Counted from the first letter of the stretch, positions 1 to 6,870 are shown. The stretch is DNA of 10,549 nt from an uncultured Clostridia bacterium (GCA_944393455.1 CALYAH010000088.1:1-10549), one strand, 5' to 3'. The notes: generated by a model from the sequence alone, not told the origin. Numbers and translations are program-made.

Positions 1-1
1 A

Positions 2-136
2 AAAGAAATAACAAAAGAACAAAAGGAAGAATATAACTTAAATGATGAAATGTACAAAGAACTCTACGAAAATGGAGGTTTAGCATTTCACTTGAAATTC
101 ATGTATCCACAAACTATCACAAACAGGTGGATGTGA
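2..136 (+). other. unassigned open stretch at left edge
   Basis: One reading frame is open from base 2 to a TGA at 134-136 and gives about 44 residues rich in Lys and Glu, with YENGGLAFHLKF near its end. I do not recognise it. At this place MurA should show the segment before its catalytic Cys loop, with a motif like MRASYxxLG, and that is not visible here in any frame. The stretch overlaps the start of the recognisable MurA frame (from base 96), one base out of phase. It may be the tail of another gene, a rearranged murA 5' end or a misassembly. No start codon is in view, so coding status is uncertain. Confidence 0.25.
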
Positions 137-1035
137 TATTGGAACCAGACCAATTGAATTACATTTAAAATCTTTTGAAAAATTAGGAATAAATATTAGC
201 AAAAACTATGGAAATATGGAATGCTTTTGTGATAGAATAGTAGGGGAAAAAATAAATTTGGACTTTCCAAGTGTAGGAGCGACTGAAAATGCAATCTTGG
301 CAAGTTGCTTAGCAGAGCGGTAAAACCATTATTACAAATGCGGCAAGAGAACCAGAAATTATTGATTTGCAAAACTTTTTAAATAAGATGGGAGCTAAAG
401 TAAAAGGAGCAGGTTCTAATCAAATTGAAGTCGAAGGTGTAAAACATTTAAAAGATGTAAGTTATAATATTATGCCAGACAGAATTGAGGCCGGAACATT
501 TTTATGCATCTCTGCAATGAATAATGGGAATATCATAGTAAAACATGCAAATGAAAATCATATAGTGCCAATTATTGATAAATTAGAAGAAGCGGGTTGC
601 AAGTTTGAAATTCAAAAAGATTTAATAAAATTAGATGCTCCTAAGAGATTGAAAGCAATAAATATAAAAACTATGCCATATCCAGGATTCCCAACAGATA
701 TGCAATCTATATTTGCAACAACATTAACTATTGCGAAAGGAACTTCTGTTGTGGTAGAAAACATATTTGAAAACAGATATAAGTATACACAAGAACTAAT
801 AAGAATGGGAGCCAAAATTTCAATAGAAGGAAAAACTGCGATAATAAAAGGTGTTAGAAAATTATATGGAGCAAATGTAAAAGCAACAGATTTAAGAGGA
901 GGAGCAGCTATTGTTATGGCAGCTATTGTTGCAAAAGGTATTACAAAAATAGATAATATAGAGTATGTATTAAGAGGATATGAAAGATTTAATGAAAAAC
1001 TACAAAAGTTAGGAGTAGACATAGAGGTAAAATAA
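96..1035 (+). CDS. murA: MurA, UDP-N-acetylglucosamine 1-carboxyvinyltransferase, 5'-incomplete, with a +1 frame break at CGG 318-320
   Basis: MurA transfers enolpyruvate from PEP to UDP-GlcNAc, the first committed step of peptidoglycan synthesis, in the cytoplasm. The recognisable frame begins near base 108 (KLSQTGGCDIGTRP); the Cys codon at 132-134 is the catalytic, fosfomycin-target Cys. It continues through LDFPSVGATEN to CLAE, where CGG TAA would end the protein. Skipping the C at 318 restores GKTIITNAAREPEIIDL and the rest of the enzyme, including PGFPTDMQ (the conserved catalytic Asp) and DLRGGAAIVMA, ending at TAA 1033-1035. About 310 residues remain of a usual 415-420; the first 110 or so are missing or scrambled, with a stop at 93-95 in this frame. 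The body carries no further lesion over 900 bases, which argues for recent selection. The next frame has a TTG at 367 with no good ribosome site, so a separate start there is unlikely. It lies directly upstream of ftsQ, a common place for murA in Clostridia. Decaying second copy, sequence error or recoded gene all remain possible. Confidence 0.85.
312..323 (+). other. +1 frame break in murA at GAG CGG TAA
   Basis: The upstream frame reads GCA GAG CGG TAA (Ala-Glu-Arg-stop). The MurA family expects Ala-Glu-Gly-Lys here, which is obtained exactly by passing over the single C at 318 so that GGT AAA ACC is read. The first base of an in-frame CGG codon is therefore the one extra base. The break itself is certain from the protein match; whether it is a programmed shift, a mutation or a sequencing error is not decided by this sequence. 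Confidence 0.85.
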
Positions 1036-1050
1036 GGGCATATGCCCTTA
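1033..1050 (+). repeat. 18-bp perfect palindrome over the murA stop
   Basis: TAAGGGCATATGCCCTTA is a perfect inverted repeat that starts with the TAA stop of murA. It could fold as a short RNA hairpin or bind a dimeric regulator. It is followed by an A-rich stretch, not by a T-run, so it is not a standard terminator, and the ftsQ ribosome site lies just 23 bases on. Confidence 0.6.
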
Positions 1051-1085
1051 TAAAAAATAAAACCTGTCCTAAAGGAGGAAGAGAA

Positions 1086-2090
1086 TTGATTAAAAAATCA
1101 AAAGAAGCTCAAATGAATTTGTATTATATGAAAAATGGACAAGCTAAAAATACAACAATAAATAATAGTAAAGAAAATAAAAAAAGGGCAAAAGAAAGAG
1201 AAAAAAGAATTAAAGAAAATAAAAAGCAAAACCAAAAAAATGATTTTGATATGGAAACAGAAACTGTTATACAAATGACTAATAGAAATAATATGAAAAA
1301 AGCAGAACAAAAAAGAAAGGAAATAAATAGACAAGAAAGAAAAAGAAAAAAAAGAAATAGGAGAATAAAGTTTTTTCTAAAATTAATATTAGTAGTTGGA
1401 TTAGTAACAGGTGGAACTATTTTTGCATTAACATCACCAATTTTTTACATAAAGGACATAAAAGTATTAAATAATAGTCAGATATCAACTGATACAATTA
1501 TCAGTTTATCAGAATTAAAATATGATGAAAATATATTTAAATTCTATTCTAAAAATGTTGCTGACAAAATAAAAGAAAATCCATATGTTGAAAGTGTAAA
1601 AGTACATAGAAAGATACCAAATACAGTAGAGATTGAAATAGAAGAAAGAGTTGCTAAATATAGTGTGGACTATATGGGAAAATATGCATATATTAATAAT
1701 CAAGGTTATTTATTAGAAATTTCAGAAGATAGCAAGCAATTGCCAATTATACTAGGAGTTAGTACAGAAGAAGAGAATATAGTACCAGGAAATCGCTTGA
1801 ATAATGATGACTTGAGTAAACTAGAAGATGTGATAAAAATAATGAATAGTGCAAAAGAAAATAATTTAGACACAAAAGTCACAACTATTGACATAAGTAA
1901 CAAAAGTGAATATAGTATATATCTAGAGGAAGAAAAAAAGAAAGTCTACTTAGGTGATAATACTAATTTAAGTAATAAGATGTTATATGTAGTAGCCATT
2001 ATGGAACAAGAAAAAGACAAAGAAGGAGATATCTACGTAAATGGTGATTTAAATAATAAATTTCAACCTTATTTTAAAGAGAAAGTGTAA
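1086..2090 (+). CDS. ftsQ: cell-division protein FtsQ/DivIB
   Basis: FtsQ/DivIB is the bitopic membrane protein that, with FtsL and DivIC/FtsB, links the cytoplasmic ring to septal wall synthesis. The 334-residue product has a long, highly charged cytoplasmic head (residues 1-95, rich in Lys, Arg, Glu and Asn), one membrane segment at about 97-115, then the POTRA fold beginning SPIFYIKDIKVLNN at about 117 and running to about 188 (VHRKIPNTVEIEIEERVAKY). The DivIB/FtsQ beta domain follows, with AYINNQGYLLE. The head is longer than in most relatives. The start is TTG at 1086, with AGGAGGA at 1073-1079 seven bases upstream; no ATG in frame is better placed. It lies 50 bases after murA and 29 bases before the first DUF881 gene, so one operon is likely. 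The symbol divIB would serve equally well. Confidence 0.9.
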   Translation: MIKKSKEAQMNLYYMKNGQAKNTTINNSKENKKRAKEREKRIKENKKQNQKNDFDMETETVIQMTNRNNMKKAEQKRKEINRQERKRKKRNRRIKFFLKLILVVGLVTGGTIFALTSPIFYIKDIKVLNNSQISTDTIISLSELKYDENIFKFYSKNVADKIKENPYVESVKVHRKIPNTVEIEIEERVAKYSVDYMGKYAYINNQGYLLEISEDSKQLPIILGVSTEEENIVPGNRLNNDDLSKLEDVIKIMNSAKENNLDTKVTTIDISNKSEYSIYLEEEKKKVYLGDNTNLSNKMLYVVAIMEQEKDKEGDIYVNGDLNNKFQPYFKEKV

Positions 2091-2119
2091 AAAGGATATC
2101 TAGAGGAAGAGGTGAAAAT

Positions 2120-2836
2120 ATGCTAAACAAGAAAGTAATTAGTGCAGTTTTAGGAATAATGTGTTTTGCATTAACTTTAGGGATTTGTGTACAAATTAGA
2201 ACAGTAAAAGGTACAAATACAACTGTTAGTAATAATTATGAAGAAAATAACTTAAGAGCAGAAGTTCTAAGATATAAAGAAAGATATGATAATAAATATA
2301 AAGAATTAGAAAAAGCAGAAAAAGAGCTAGAAAAAGAAAGACAAAATTCTACTAAAGATAATAGTGCGTTAGAAGAAAAAGAAGCAGAAATTACAGTTGG
2401 AAATAAAATGATTGGACTAACTGATGTAACAGGTGCTGGAGTAATTGTAACATTAAGTGACAGTAAAAAAGATTCTAGTAGTGTTTTAAATCCTAGTACT
2501 TTATTGGTTCATGATGTGGACATTTTAAGTGTGGTAAATGAATTGAAAAACGCAGGAGCAGAAGCAATTTCAATTAATGACCAAAGAATTGTACCTACAA
2601 CTGGTATTTCTTGTGGAGGAAATATTATAGATATCAATGGAGAAAAGGTAGGAGCACCATTTGTTATTAAAGAAATTGGACTTCCAGAACAATTAGCAGG
2701 ATTATCAAGACAAGGTGGATATTTAGAATTGTTAAGAGGATATAGTGTGGAAGCAGAATTAAAAAAATCAAATAATATTACAATTCCAAAATATACAGGA
2801 GTTATAACTTATAAATATGCACAAGAAAGCAATTAA
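2120..2836 (+). CDS. DUF881 membrane-anchored division-cluster protein (YlxW/YlxX type), first copy
   Basis: This is a DUF881 family protein of 238 residues; in Bacillus the relatives YlxW and YlxX occupy this same position between divIB and sbp. Their exact biochemical role is not established. An uncleaved signal anchor occupies about residues 6-25, a charged coiled coil about 42-90 (LRYKERYDNKYKELEKAEKELEKE), and the extracellular DUF881 domain about 95-235. That domain holds the family signature NELKNAGAEAISINDQRI and a conserved ending of the type KYTGVITYKYA. ATG at 2120 follows GAGGAAGAGGTG at suitable distance. It is about as similar to the next gene as expected for an old tandem duplication: the NELKNAGAEAISIND block is identical. 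Confidence 0.88.
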   Translation: MLNKKVISAVLGIMCFALTLGICVQIRTVKGTNTTVSNNYEENNLRAEVLRYKERYDNKYKELEKAEKELEKERQNSTKDNSALEEKEAEITVGNKMIGLTDVTGAGVIVTLSDSKKDSSSVLNPSTLLVHDVDILSVVNELKNAGAEAISINDQRIVPTTGISCGGNIIDINGEKVGAPFVIKEIGLPEQLAGLSRQGGYLELLRGYSVEAELKKSNNITIPKYTGVITYKYAQESN

Positions 2837-2856
2837 TTTAATAGAAGGAGGATATA

Positions 2857-3564
2857 ATGAAAGGAAAAATAAAAAAAGGCAAAGTTACAATGATTATAAC
2901 AGCAGGAATTGCATGTTTTGTACTAGCTTTAGTTATGACTATGCAATTTAAGATTGTAAATGAAACAGATATTACTTCTATTGAAAATATGAGAGAGGCA
3001 GAATTAACAACAGAACTTGCTAACTGGAAATCAAAATATGAAGAAACAAATCAGAAGTATGAAGAAACAGTTGCTAAGATTGAAGAGTATAAACAAACAA
3101 AACAATCTAATGAAGAGACAACAAAAATATTAGATGAAGAATTGCAACAAGTTAATATGATTCTGGGAAAAACAGATGTAGAAGGAGAAGGGATAGAAAT
3201 AACAATAAGAGAAACAGATAATGAAGAAATAGAAAAAGTAACAGCAGATGATTTATTATTAATTGTAAATGAATTGAAAAATGCAGGGGCAGAAGCGATA
3301 TCAATTAATGATGAGAGAATTATTAATATGAGTGATATTGTTGATATTAGCGCAACTTTTATTAAAGTAAATGGACAAAGAATATTAGCACCATATGTAA
3401 TCAAAGCTATTGGAAACCCATCATATTTAGAGAGTGCTTTAACTGGAAATGGTGGATATGTTGACGAGATGAAAAAAATTGGGCAAGATGTTTCAATTGA
3501 AAAACCAAATAAAGTAAAGATTCTTAAATATAACGATGAGATGAAAATAAAATATATGGAATAG
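2857..3564 (+). CDS. DUF881 membrane-anchored division-cluster protein, second copy
   Basis: The second DUF881 protein has 235 residues and the same layout as its neighbour: a basic N-terminus, a membrane anchor at about 12-30, a Glu/Lys coiled coil at about 42-95, and the DUF881 domain with NELKNAGAEAISINDERI. It differs in the first half of the domain: the Ser/Lys-rich loop of the first copy is shorter, and the Cys-containing turn (SCGGNIIDING) is replaced by VDISATFIKVNG. The two may form a hetero-oligomer outside the membrane; that is inference. AGAAGGAGG precedes the ATG at 2857, 20 bases after the upstream stop, so the pair is co-transcribed and probably closely coupled in translation. 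Confidence 0.88.
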   Translation: MKGKIKKGKVTMIITAGIACFVLALVMTMQFKIVNETDITSIENMREAELTTELANWKSKYEETNQKYEETVAKIEEYKQTKQSNEETTKILDEELQQVNMILGKTDVEGEGIEITIRETDNEEIEKVTADDLLLIVNELKNAGAEAISINDERIINMSDIVDISATFIKVNGQRILAPYVIKAIGNPSYLESALTGNGGYVDEMKKIGQDVSIEKPNKVKILKYNDEMKIKYME

Positions 3565-3585
3565 TTAAAGTAAGGGGGAAATAAA

Positions 3586-3987
3586 ATGATTTTTATAGCT
3601 ATATTAATAGGATGTATTCTAGGTGCTTTAATTGGAATGAATGCTCCAATGATTTCTTATACTTATTCAAGTTATTTAGCAATAGCAATTATTGCAGCAT
3701 TAGATTCAGTATTTGGAGGAATCACTTCTGTTATTAAGAAAAATTTTGATTTAAAAATATTTGTAACAGGATTTTTTGGAAATGCAATCCTAGCGATTCT
3801 TTTAACTATATTAGGACAAAAATTAAATGTCGATATTTATTTGGCAGCTATTGTCGTATTTGTAGGAAGAATGTTTGTAAACCTAGCAATTATAAGAAGA
3901 TATTATGTAGATAAATGGCTAGAAGTATTTGAGAAAAGGAAAGGAAAAGTAAAAGAACAAAATCAAGAGTCGATAGAAGAAAAATAG
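3586..3987 (+). CDS. sbp: small basic protein Sbp (DUF1290), membrane protein
   Basis: This 133-residue protein matches the Sbp/DUF1290 family that lies just before ftsA in Bacillus and many Clostridia. About three membrane segments are visible (roughly residues 2-20, 24-45 and 59-105, the last probably split in two). Family motifs are AIAIIAALDSVFGG, FDLKIFVTGFFGNAILA and the conserved NLAIIRRYY near residue 105. The tail is strongly basic (KRKGKVKEQ), which gives the family its name. Function is unknown; the location suggests a part in division or membrane organisation. ATG at 3586 follows AAGGGGGAAAT, 21 bases after the second DUF881 gene. It is the last gene of the ftsQ operon before a 204-base gap. 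Confidence 0.9.
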   Translation: MIFIAILIGCILGALIGMNAPMISYTYSSYLAIAIIAALDSVFGGITSVIKKNFDLKIFVTGFFGNAILAILLTILGQKLNVDIYLAAIVVFVGRMFVNLAIIRRYYVDKWLEVFEKRKGKVKEQNQESIEEK

Positions 3988-4008
3988 AAAATATAAAGTA
4001 AAAATGAA

Positions 4009-4051
4009 AGGCGGGAATGATATCCTGCCTAAATACTTATTACGCAATAAG
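4009..4051 (+). terminator. two hairpins after sbp, possible weak terminator or attenuator
   Basis: AGGCGGGA (4009-4016) pairs with TCCTGCCT (4023-4030) around a 6-base loop, with one G-U pair. Five bases later CTTATT (4036-4041) pairs with AATAAG (4046-4051) around ACGC. Neither is followed by a proper T-run, so intrinsic termination would be weak. The hairpins mark the end of the ftsQ-sbp unit and may reduce read-through into ftsA or protect the 3' end of the message. Confidence 0.4.
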
Positions 4052-4065
4052 CACTAGAATAAGGG

Positions 4066-4121
4066 TTTACAAAATTTGTTACAGAAGTATTACAAAAATA
4101 TTACAAAAATATAACAATTTC
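4066..4121 (+). repeat. helically phased TTACA/A-tract array upstream of the ftsA promoter
   Basis: Five copies of a TTACA-like core start at 4067, 4079, 4090, 4101 and 4112 (the last as TAACA), a period of 11-12 bp. The third and fourth are an exact 11-bp tandem repeat, ATTACAAAAAT at 4089-4099 and 4100-4110. The array ends two bases before the -35 hexamer. Phased A-tracts of this kind normally bend DNA and can work like an UP element; repeated sites for a regulator are the other possibility. Confidence 0.6.
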
Positions 4122-4123
4122 TA

Positions 4124-4152
4124 TTGACATTTTTCTTAAAATGTAATATATA
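4124..4152 (+). promoter_or_regulatory. SigA-type promoter of ftsA
   Basis: A perfect TTGACA (4124-4129) and TATATA (4147-4152) are separated by 17 bp. The expected transcription start is about 4159, giving a leader of some 33 bases to the ftsA start, with its GGAGG at 4180-4184. It would separate ftsA expression from the ftsQ operon. Confidence 0.75.
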
Positions 4153-4191
4153 TACTTTTAAAGAATATACCAAAAAAATGGAGGAATTAAC

Positions 4192-5421
4192 TTGGCAATA
4201 GGAGATATCATAGTTGGTGTTGACATAGGGACAAGCAAGGTTTGTACAGTTGTTGGAGAAGTAAACAACTTTGGACAAATAGAAATTATATGTAACACCT
4301 CATATAAATGTAGTGGACTAAAGAAAGGTAAAATAATAAACGAAGAAGAAATCATTTTAAGCCTATCAAAAACAATTAAAGATGCCGAAGATGAAACAAA
4401 TTTAAAAATAAATTCAGCATATGTAACTATTCCAGGTAAATATGTAACAATTGTACAAAATAGCATAACAAAAGAAGTGAGAGACAAATATTCAGGAATA
4501 TCAGTAAGAGACGTACAAAGTGCTATTATGCAAGTAAAAGACATAGAAATTCCAGATGGAGAAACACTAATAGATATCGTGCCAGATAAGATAACGTTAG
4601 AAAATGGAACAGTAGTTACAGATCCAGTAGGCAATTTGAGTTCAAGTTTTACAATTAGTGCTCAAGTTATATTAGCAGATAAAGAATATGTTAGACAATT
4701 AAATACAATCTTTAAAAAGGCGGGCTTAGAAATTGATGGAATTGTACCAATCACATTAGCCGAAAGAAATTTAATATTAGATAAAAATGAATTACATGAT
4801 AATATAATGTTATTAGATATAGGAGCAGGAAATACAGATATAGGAGTATTTGAAGGGTCATCATTTTTATATACAAACTCAATACCATTAGGTGGAGACA
4901 ATATAACAAATGATATTGCTTTAGTATTAAATATTGCAGAAGAAGAAGCAGACAAACTGAAAAGACAATATGGACTAGCCCTAAAATCATTTATAGACAA
5001 TGATAATGACATTATATTAAATACTTGTAAAGACACAAGTAAAAATAAAATAATAAAAAGATCAGCATTAATAGAAATTATAGAAGCAAGAATTGAAGAA
5101 ATGTTTTCAATTATCAATAGAGACATAACTAATCAAGGACTAAAACAAAAAATTAATAATGTAGTTTTAACAGGACAAGGAATTGTTAATATCAACAAAA
5201 GTGATGTTGCTGGAAAAATCAACTTAAATATACCTGTAAAAATTTCAACAGGTAGAGCAATTAGTACAGTAAAACCAGCTTATAGAACTAGTTATGCGTT
5301 AGTTAGATACATTGCAGCAAGACCTTTTGCTAAAACAGTATCAAGCAGTATCGATACACAAAATAACGAAAGTTTTATAAAAACTATATTTGAACGAGTA
5401 AAAGAGTTTTTTTACTCATAA
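4192..5421 (+). CDS. ftsA: cell-division protein FtsA
   Basis: FtsA is the actin-like ATP-binding protein that ties FtsZ filaments to the membrane and recruits later division proteins. The 409-residue product shows the phosphate-1 motif GVDIGTSK near residues 8-15, the FtsA-specific 1C region at roughly 85-165, phosphate-2 DIGAGNTDIG at 209-218 and the adenosine motif VVLTGQGIVNI from about 324. The last 15 residues (FIKTIFERVKEFFYS) form an amphipathic helix suited to membrane binding, as in the family. The start is TTG at 4192, seven bases after GGAGG; the protein reads naturally from there (MAIGDIIVGVDIG). A CGA codon at 5395 shows that this Arg codon is used. It has its own promoter and is followed by a 186-base gap before ftsZ, so the two need not be made in a fixed ratio. 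Confidence 0.95.
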   Translation: MAIGDIIVGVDIGTSKVCTVVGEVNNFGQIEIICNTSYKCSGLKKGKIINEEEIILSLSKTIKDAEDETNLKINSAYVTIPGKYVTIVQNSITKEVRDKYSGISVRDVQSAIMQVKDIEIPDGETLIDIVPDKITLENGTVVTDPVGNLSSSFTISAQVILADKEYVRQLNTIFKKAGLEIDGIVPITLAERNLILDKNELHDNIMLLDIGAGNTDIGVFEGSSFLYTNSIPLGGDNITNDIALVLNIAEEEADKLKRQYGLALKSFIDNDNDIILNTCKDTSKNKIIKRSALIEIIEARIEEMFSIINRDITNQGLKQKINNVVLTGQGIVNINKSDVAGKINLNIPVKISTGRAISTVKPAYRTSYALVRYIAARPFAKTVSSSIDTQNNESFIKTIFERVKEFFYS

Positions 5422-5438
5422 GAAAGTTATTAATTTTA

Positions 5439-5474
5439 AGTTAGCCGTTGGAAAATTATAAGTCGCGGATAACT
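5439..5474 (+). other. imperfect hairpin after ftsA
   Basis: AGTTA at 5439-5443 pairs with TAACT at 5470-5474, and CCG at 5445-5447 with CGG at 5466-5468, across a G-A mismatch and a loop of about 18 bases. It is locally GC-richer than its surroundings. It could be an mRNA 3' structure of ftsA; there is no T-run behind it. Confidence 0.35.
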
Positions 5475-5475
5475 G

Positions 5476-5543
5476 TTGCAAAACAATTCTTTTATATTGT
5501 TTTGTATATTATATAAAATTGCAAAATAATAAACTATTTTGTA
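5476..5543 (+). repeat. twin related hairpins between ftsA and ftsZ
   Basis: The first unit pairs CAAAACAAT (5479-5487) with ATTGTTTTG (5496-5504) around 8 bases. The second pairs CAAAATA (5522-5528) with TATTTTG (5535-5541) around 6 bases. Both begin with TTGCAAAA and end with TTTTGTATA, and their starts are 43 bases apart, so they look like two copies of one palindromic element. The second overlaps the candidate ftsZ promoter, placing its stem exactly between -35 and -10, which would suit an operator. Confidence 0.5.
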
Positions 5544-5547
5544 TAAG
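5519..5547 (+). promoter_or_regulatory. candidate ftsZ promoter
   Basis: TTGCAA (5519-5524) and TATAAG (5542-5547) lie 17 bp apart, giving a start near 5554 and a leader of about 54 bases. Both hexamers have one or two departures from the SigA consensus. In an AT-rich genome such matches arise by chance, so this is moderate evidence; its position in a 186-base gap before a highly expressed gene supports it. Confidence 0.45.
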
Positions 5548-5607
5548 TAATCTGTAATGAACTAAATTAAGCAGATTTAAAAAAAGAAATAAGGGAGGAA
5601 GAACTAA

Positions 5608-6729
5608 ATGATGGATTACAATGATGATAGCAATATGACAATGATGGATGGAACTGCTACCATTAAAGTTATAGGTGTTGGAGGAGCAGGAAACAACGCA
5701 GTAAATAGAATGATAGATGCTGGAATAAAAGGAGTAGATTTTATTGCAGTTAATACAGAGAGACAAGCTCTACAAACTTCAGAAGCAAGTACAAAAATTC
5801 AAATAGGAGAAAAAATAACAAGAGGACTAGGAGCAGGAGCAAATCCTGACATTGGAGCTCAATCTGCTGAGGAAAGTAAATCAGAAGTTGCAGAAGTATT
5901 AAGAGGAGCAGACATGGTATTTGTTACAGCCGGAATGGGTGGAGGAACAGGTACAGGAGCTGCACCAGTAGTTGCACAAGCTGCAAAAGAAATGGGAATA
6001 TTAACAATAGGTGTTGTTACAAAACCATTTACATTCGAAGGTAAAAAAAGATTATCACAAGCAGAACGCGGAATTGAAAGTTTAAAAGGAAAAGTAGATA
6101 CACTAGTAGTAATCCCAAATGATAAATTACTACAAATTATTGATAGAAAAACATCTATAATAGAAGCCTTTAAAATGGCAGATGATATATTAAGACAAGG
6201 TGTTCAAGGTATATCAGACTTAATTGCAATTCCAGGACTTGTAAACCTAGACTTCGCGGATGTAAAAACAATCATGTTAAATCAAGGAATGGCACACATG
6301 GGAGTTGGAAAAGCATCTGGAGAAAATAGAGCAGAAGATGCTGCAAAAGAAGCAATTCAAAGTCCTTTACTAGAAACATCAATAGAAGGAGCAAAAGGAG
6401 TAATTATTAATATTACAGGTGGAGAAGACTTAGGATTACATGAAGTAAACACAGCTGCTGAATTAGTTCAACGCAGTGTAGATCCTGGTGGAAGCAGTAT
6501 CATTGATACAAAAACAGATCCAAATATGACAGACGAAATACAAATTACAGTTATTGCAACAGGATTTGAAAAGAATGAACCAATTTCAAGTATTGATGTA
6601 GATAATATTGTATCAAAAACATGGGAGAAGAAAATAAACTCAATACCAGCAAGCCACGAGCCAAATTCATCACAAAATGATTTAGACATACCTTCTTTCC
6701 TAAGAAAAAACAAAAATAAAAATATGTAG
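5608..6729 (+). CDS. ftsZ: cell-division GTPase FtsZ
   Basis: FtsZ is the tubulin-like GTPase that polymerises into the division ring and, in spore formers, into the polar septum. The 373-residue protein contains GVGGAGNNAVNRM (about 23-35), the tubulin signature GMGGGTGTG at 109-117, and the T7 catalytic loop NLDFADVKTIM with Asp215 and Asp218. The conserved C-terminal peptide DLDIPSFLRKNK is at 358-369, which binds FtsA and SepF. The linker before it is short (about 30 residues), and the usual basic tail is Lys/Asn-rich. Two ATG codons stand together at 5608 and 5611; the first is taken, with GGGAGGA at 5593-5599. Two CGC Arg codons (6067, 6472) are present and read in frame. Nothing is broken. 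Confidence 0.97.
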   Translation: MMDYNDDSNMTMMDGTATIKVIGVGGAGNNAVNRMIDAGIKGVDFIAVNTERQALQTSEASTKIQIGEKITRGLGAGANPDIGAQSAEESKSEVAEVLRGADMVFVTAGMGGGTGTGAAPVVAQAAKEMGILTIGVVTKPFTFEGKKRLSQAERGIESLKGKVDTLVVIPNDKLLQIIDRKTSIIEAFKMADDILRQGVQGISDLIAIPGLVNLDFADVKTIMLNQGMAHMGVGKASGENRAEDAAKEAIQSPLLETSIEGAKGVIINITGGEDLGLHEVNTAAELVQRSVDPGGSSIIDTKTDPNMTDEIQITVIATGFEKNEPISSIDVDNIVSKTWEKKINSIPASHEPNSSQNDLDIPSFLRKNKNKNM

Positions 6730-6779
6730 TGTCCAATTGGGGACGTTTCCTTTTGGACAAAAATGTCCAATTTGGGACA
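6730..6779 (+). repeat. GGGGAC-type palindromic intergenic repeat after ftsZ
   Basis: An inner perfect stem TTGGACA/TGTCCAA (6753-6759 and 6764-6770, AAAA loop) lies inside an outer pairing of TGTCC (6730-6734) with GGACA (6775-6779). A second TGTCC/GGGGAC pairing is possible at the left. The GGGGAC...TTTTGGACA wording resembles REP- or MITE-like palindromes scattered between genes in many clostridial genomes, some of which depend on REP-associated Tyr transposases; that link is from general knowledge. It begins at the base after the ftsZ stop codon. Confidence 0.6.
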
Positions 6780-6785
6780 CATCTT

Positions 6786-6825
6786 AAAAAGAAATAATCG
6801 AAAAGACTCGATTATTTCTTTTTTT
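6786..6825 (+). terminator. strong intrinsic terminator of ftsZ
   Basis: A perfect 15-bp stem is formed by 6786-6800 (ending GAAATAATCG) and 6809-6823 (starting CGATTATTTC), with the loop AAAAGACT and a T-run reaching 6825. The A-run on the left side would also serve the opposite strand. It separates the division genes from the sporulation block. Confidence 0.88.
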
Positions 6826-6837
6826 CGCCAATAAGAA

Positions 6838-6870
6838 AAGACAACATTTTTGTATGAGAAGTAGTACAAT
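6838..6870 (+). promoter_or_regulatory. possible spoIIGA promoter with long spacer
   Basis: TACAAT (6865-6870) is a fair -10 box. AAGACA (6838-6843) could be a -35 with a 21-bp spacer. The Bacillus spoIIG promoter also has an over-long spacer and is switched on by Spo0A, so the pattern is suggestive; however, no TGTCGAA box is visible between the terminator and spoIIGA. A promoter must lie here because the strong terminator precedes the gene. Confidence 0.3.

Noticed and set aside
122..133. AGG-dependent +1 shift in murA, by analogy with CGG
   Set aside because: AGG is decoded as Arg in ftsQ (1359), several times in sigE (for example YASRC, MRFG) and in sigG; the upstream frame also does not look like MurA.
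612..1022. 136-codon open frame on the - strand inside murA
   Set aside because: Shadow of well-conserved MurA coding sequence; it appears hydrophobic only because it is antisense.
367..1035. Independent gene starting at TTG 367
   Set aside because: No ribosome site precedes it and the conserved MurA sequence continues upstream without a gap back to the CGG at 318.
4089..4121. CRISPR-like short repeats
   Set aside because: Units are 11 bp with no spacers and no cas genes; they are promoter-adjacent phased repeats.
4751..4990. Open frame on the - strand inside ftsA
   Set aside because: Leu/Tyr-rich composition typical of the reverse complement of an AT-rich gene; no ribosome site and no family features.
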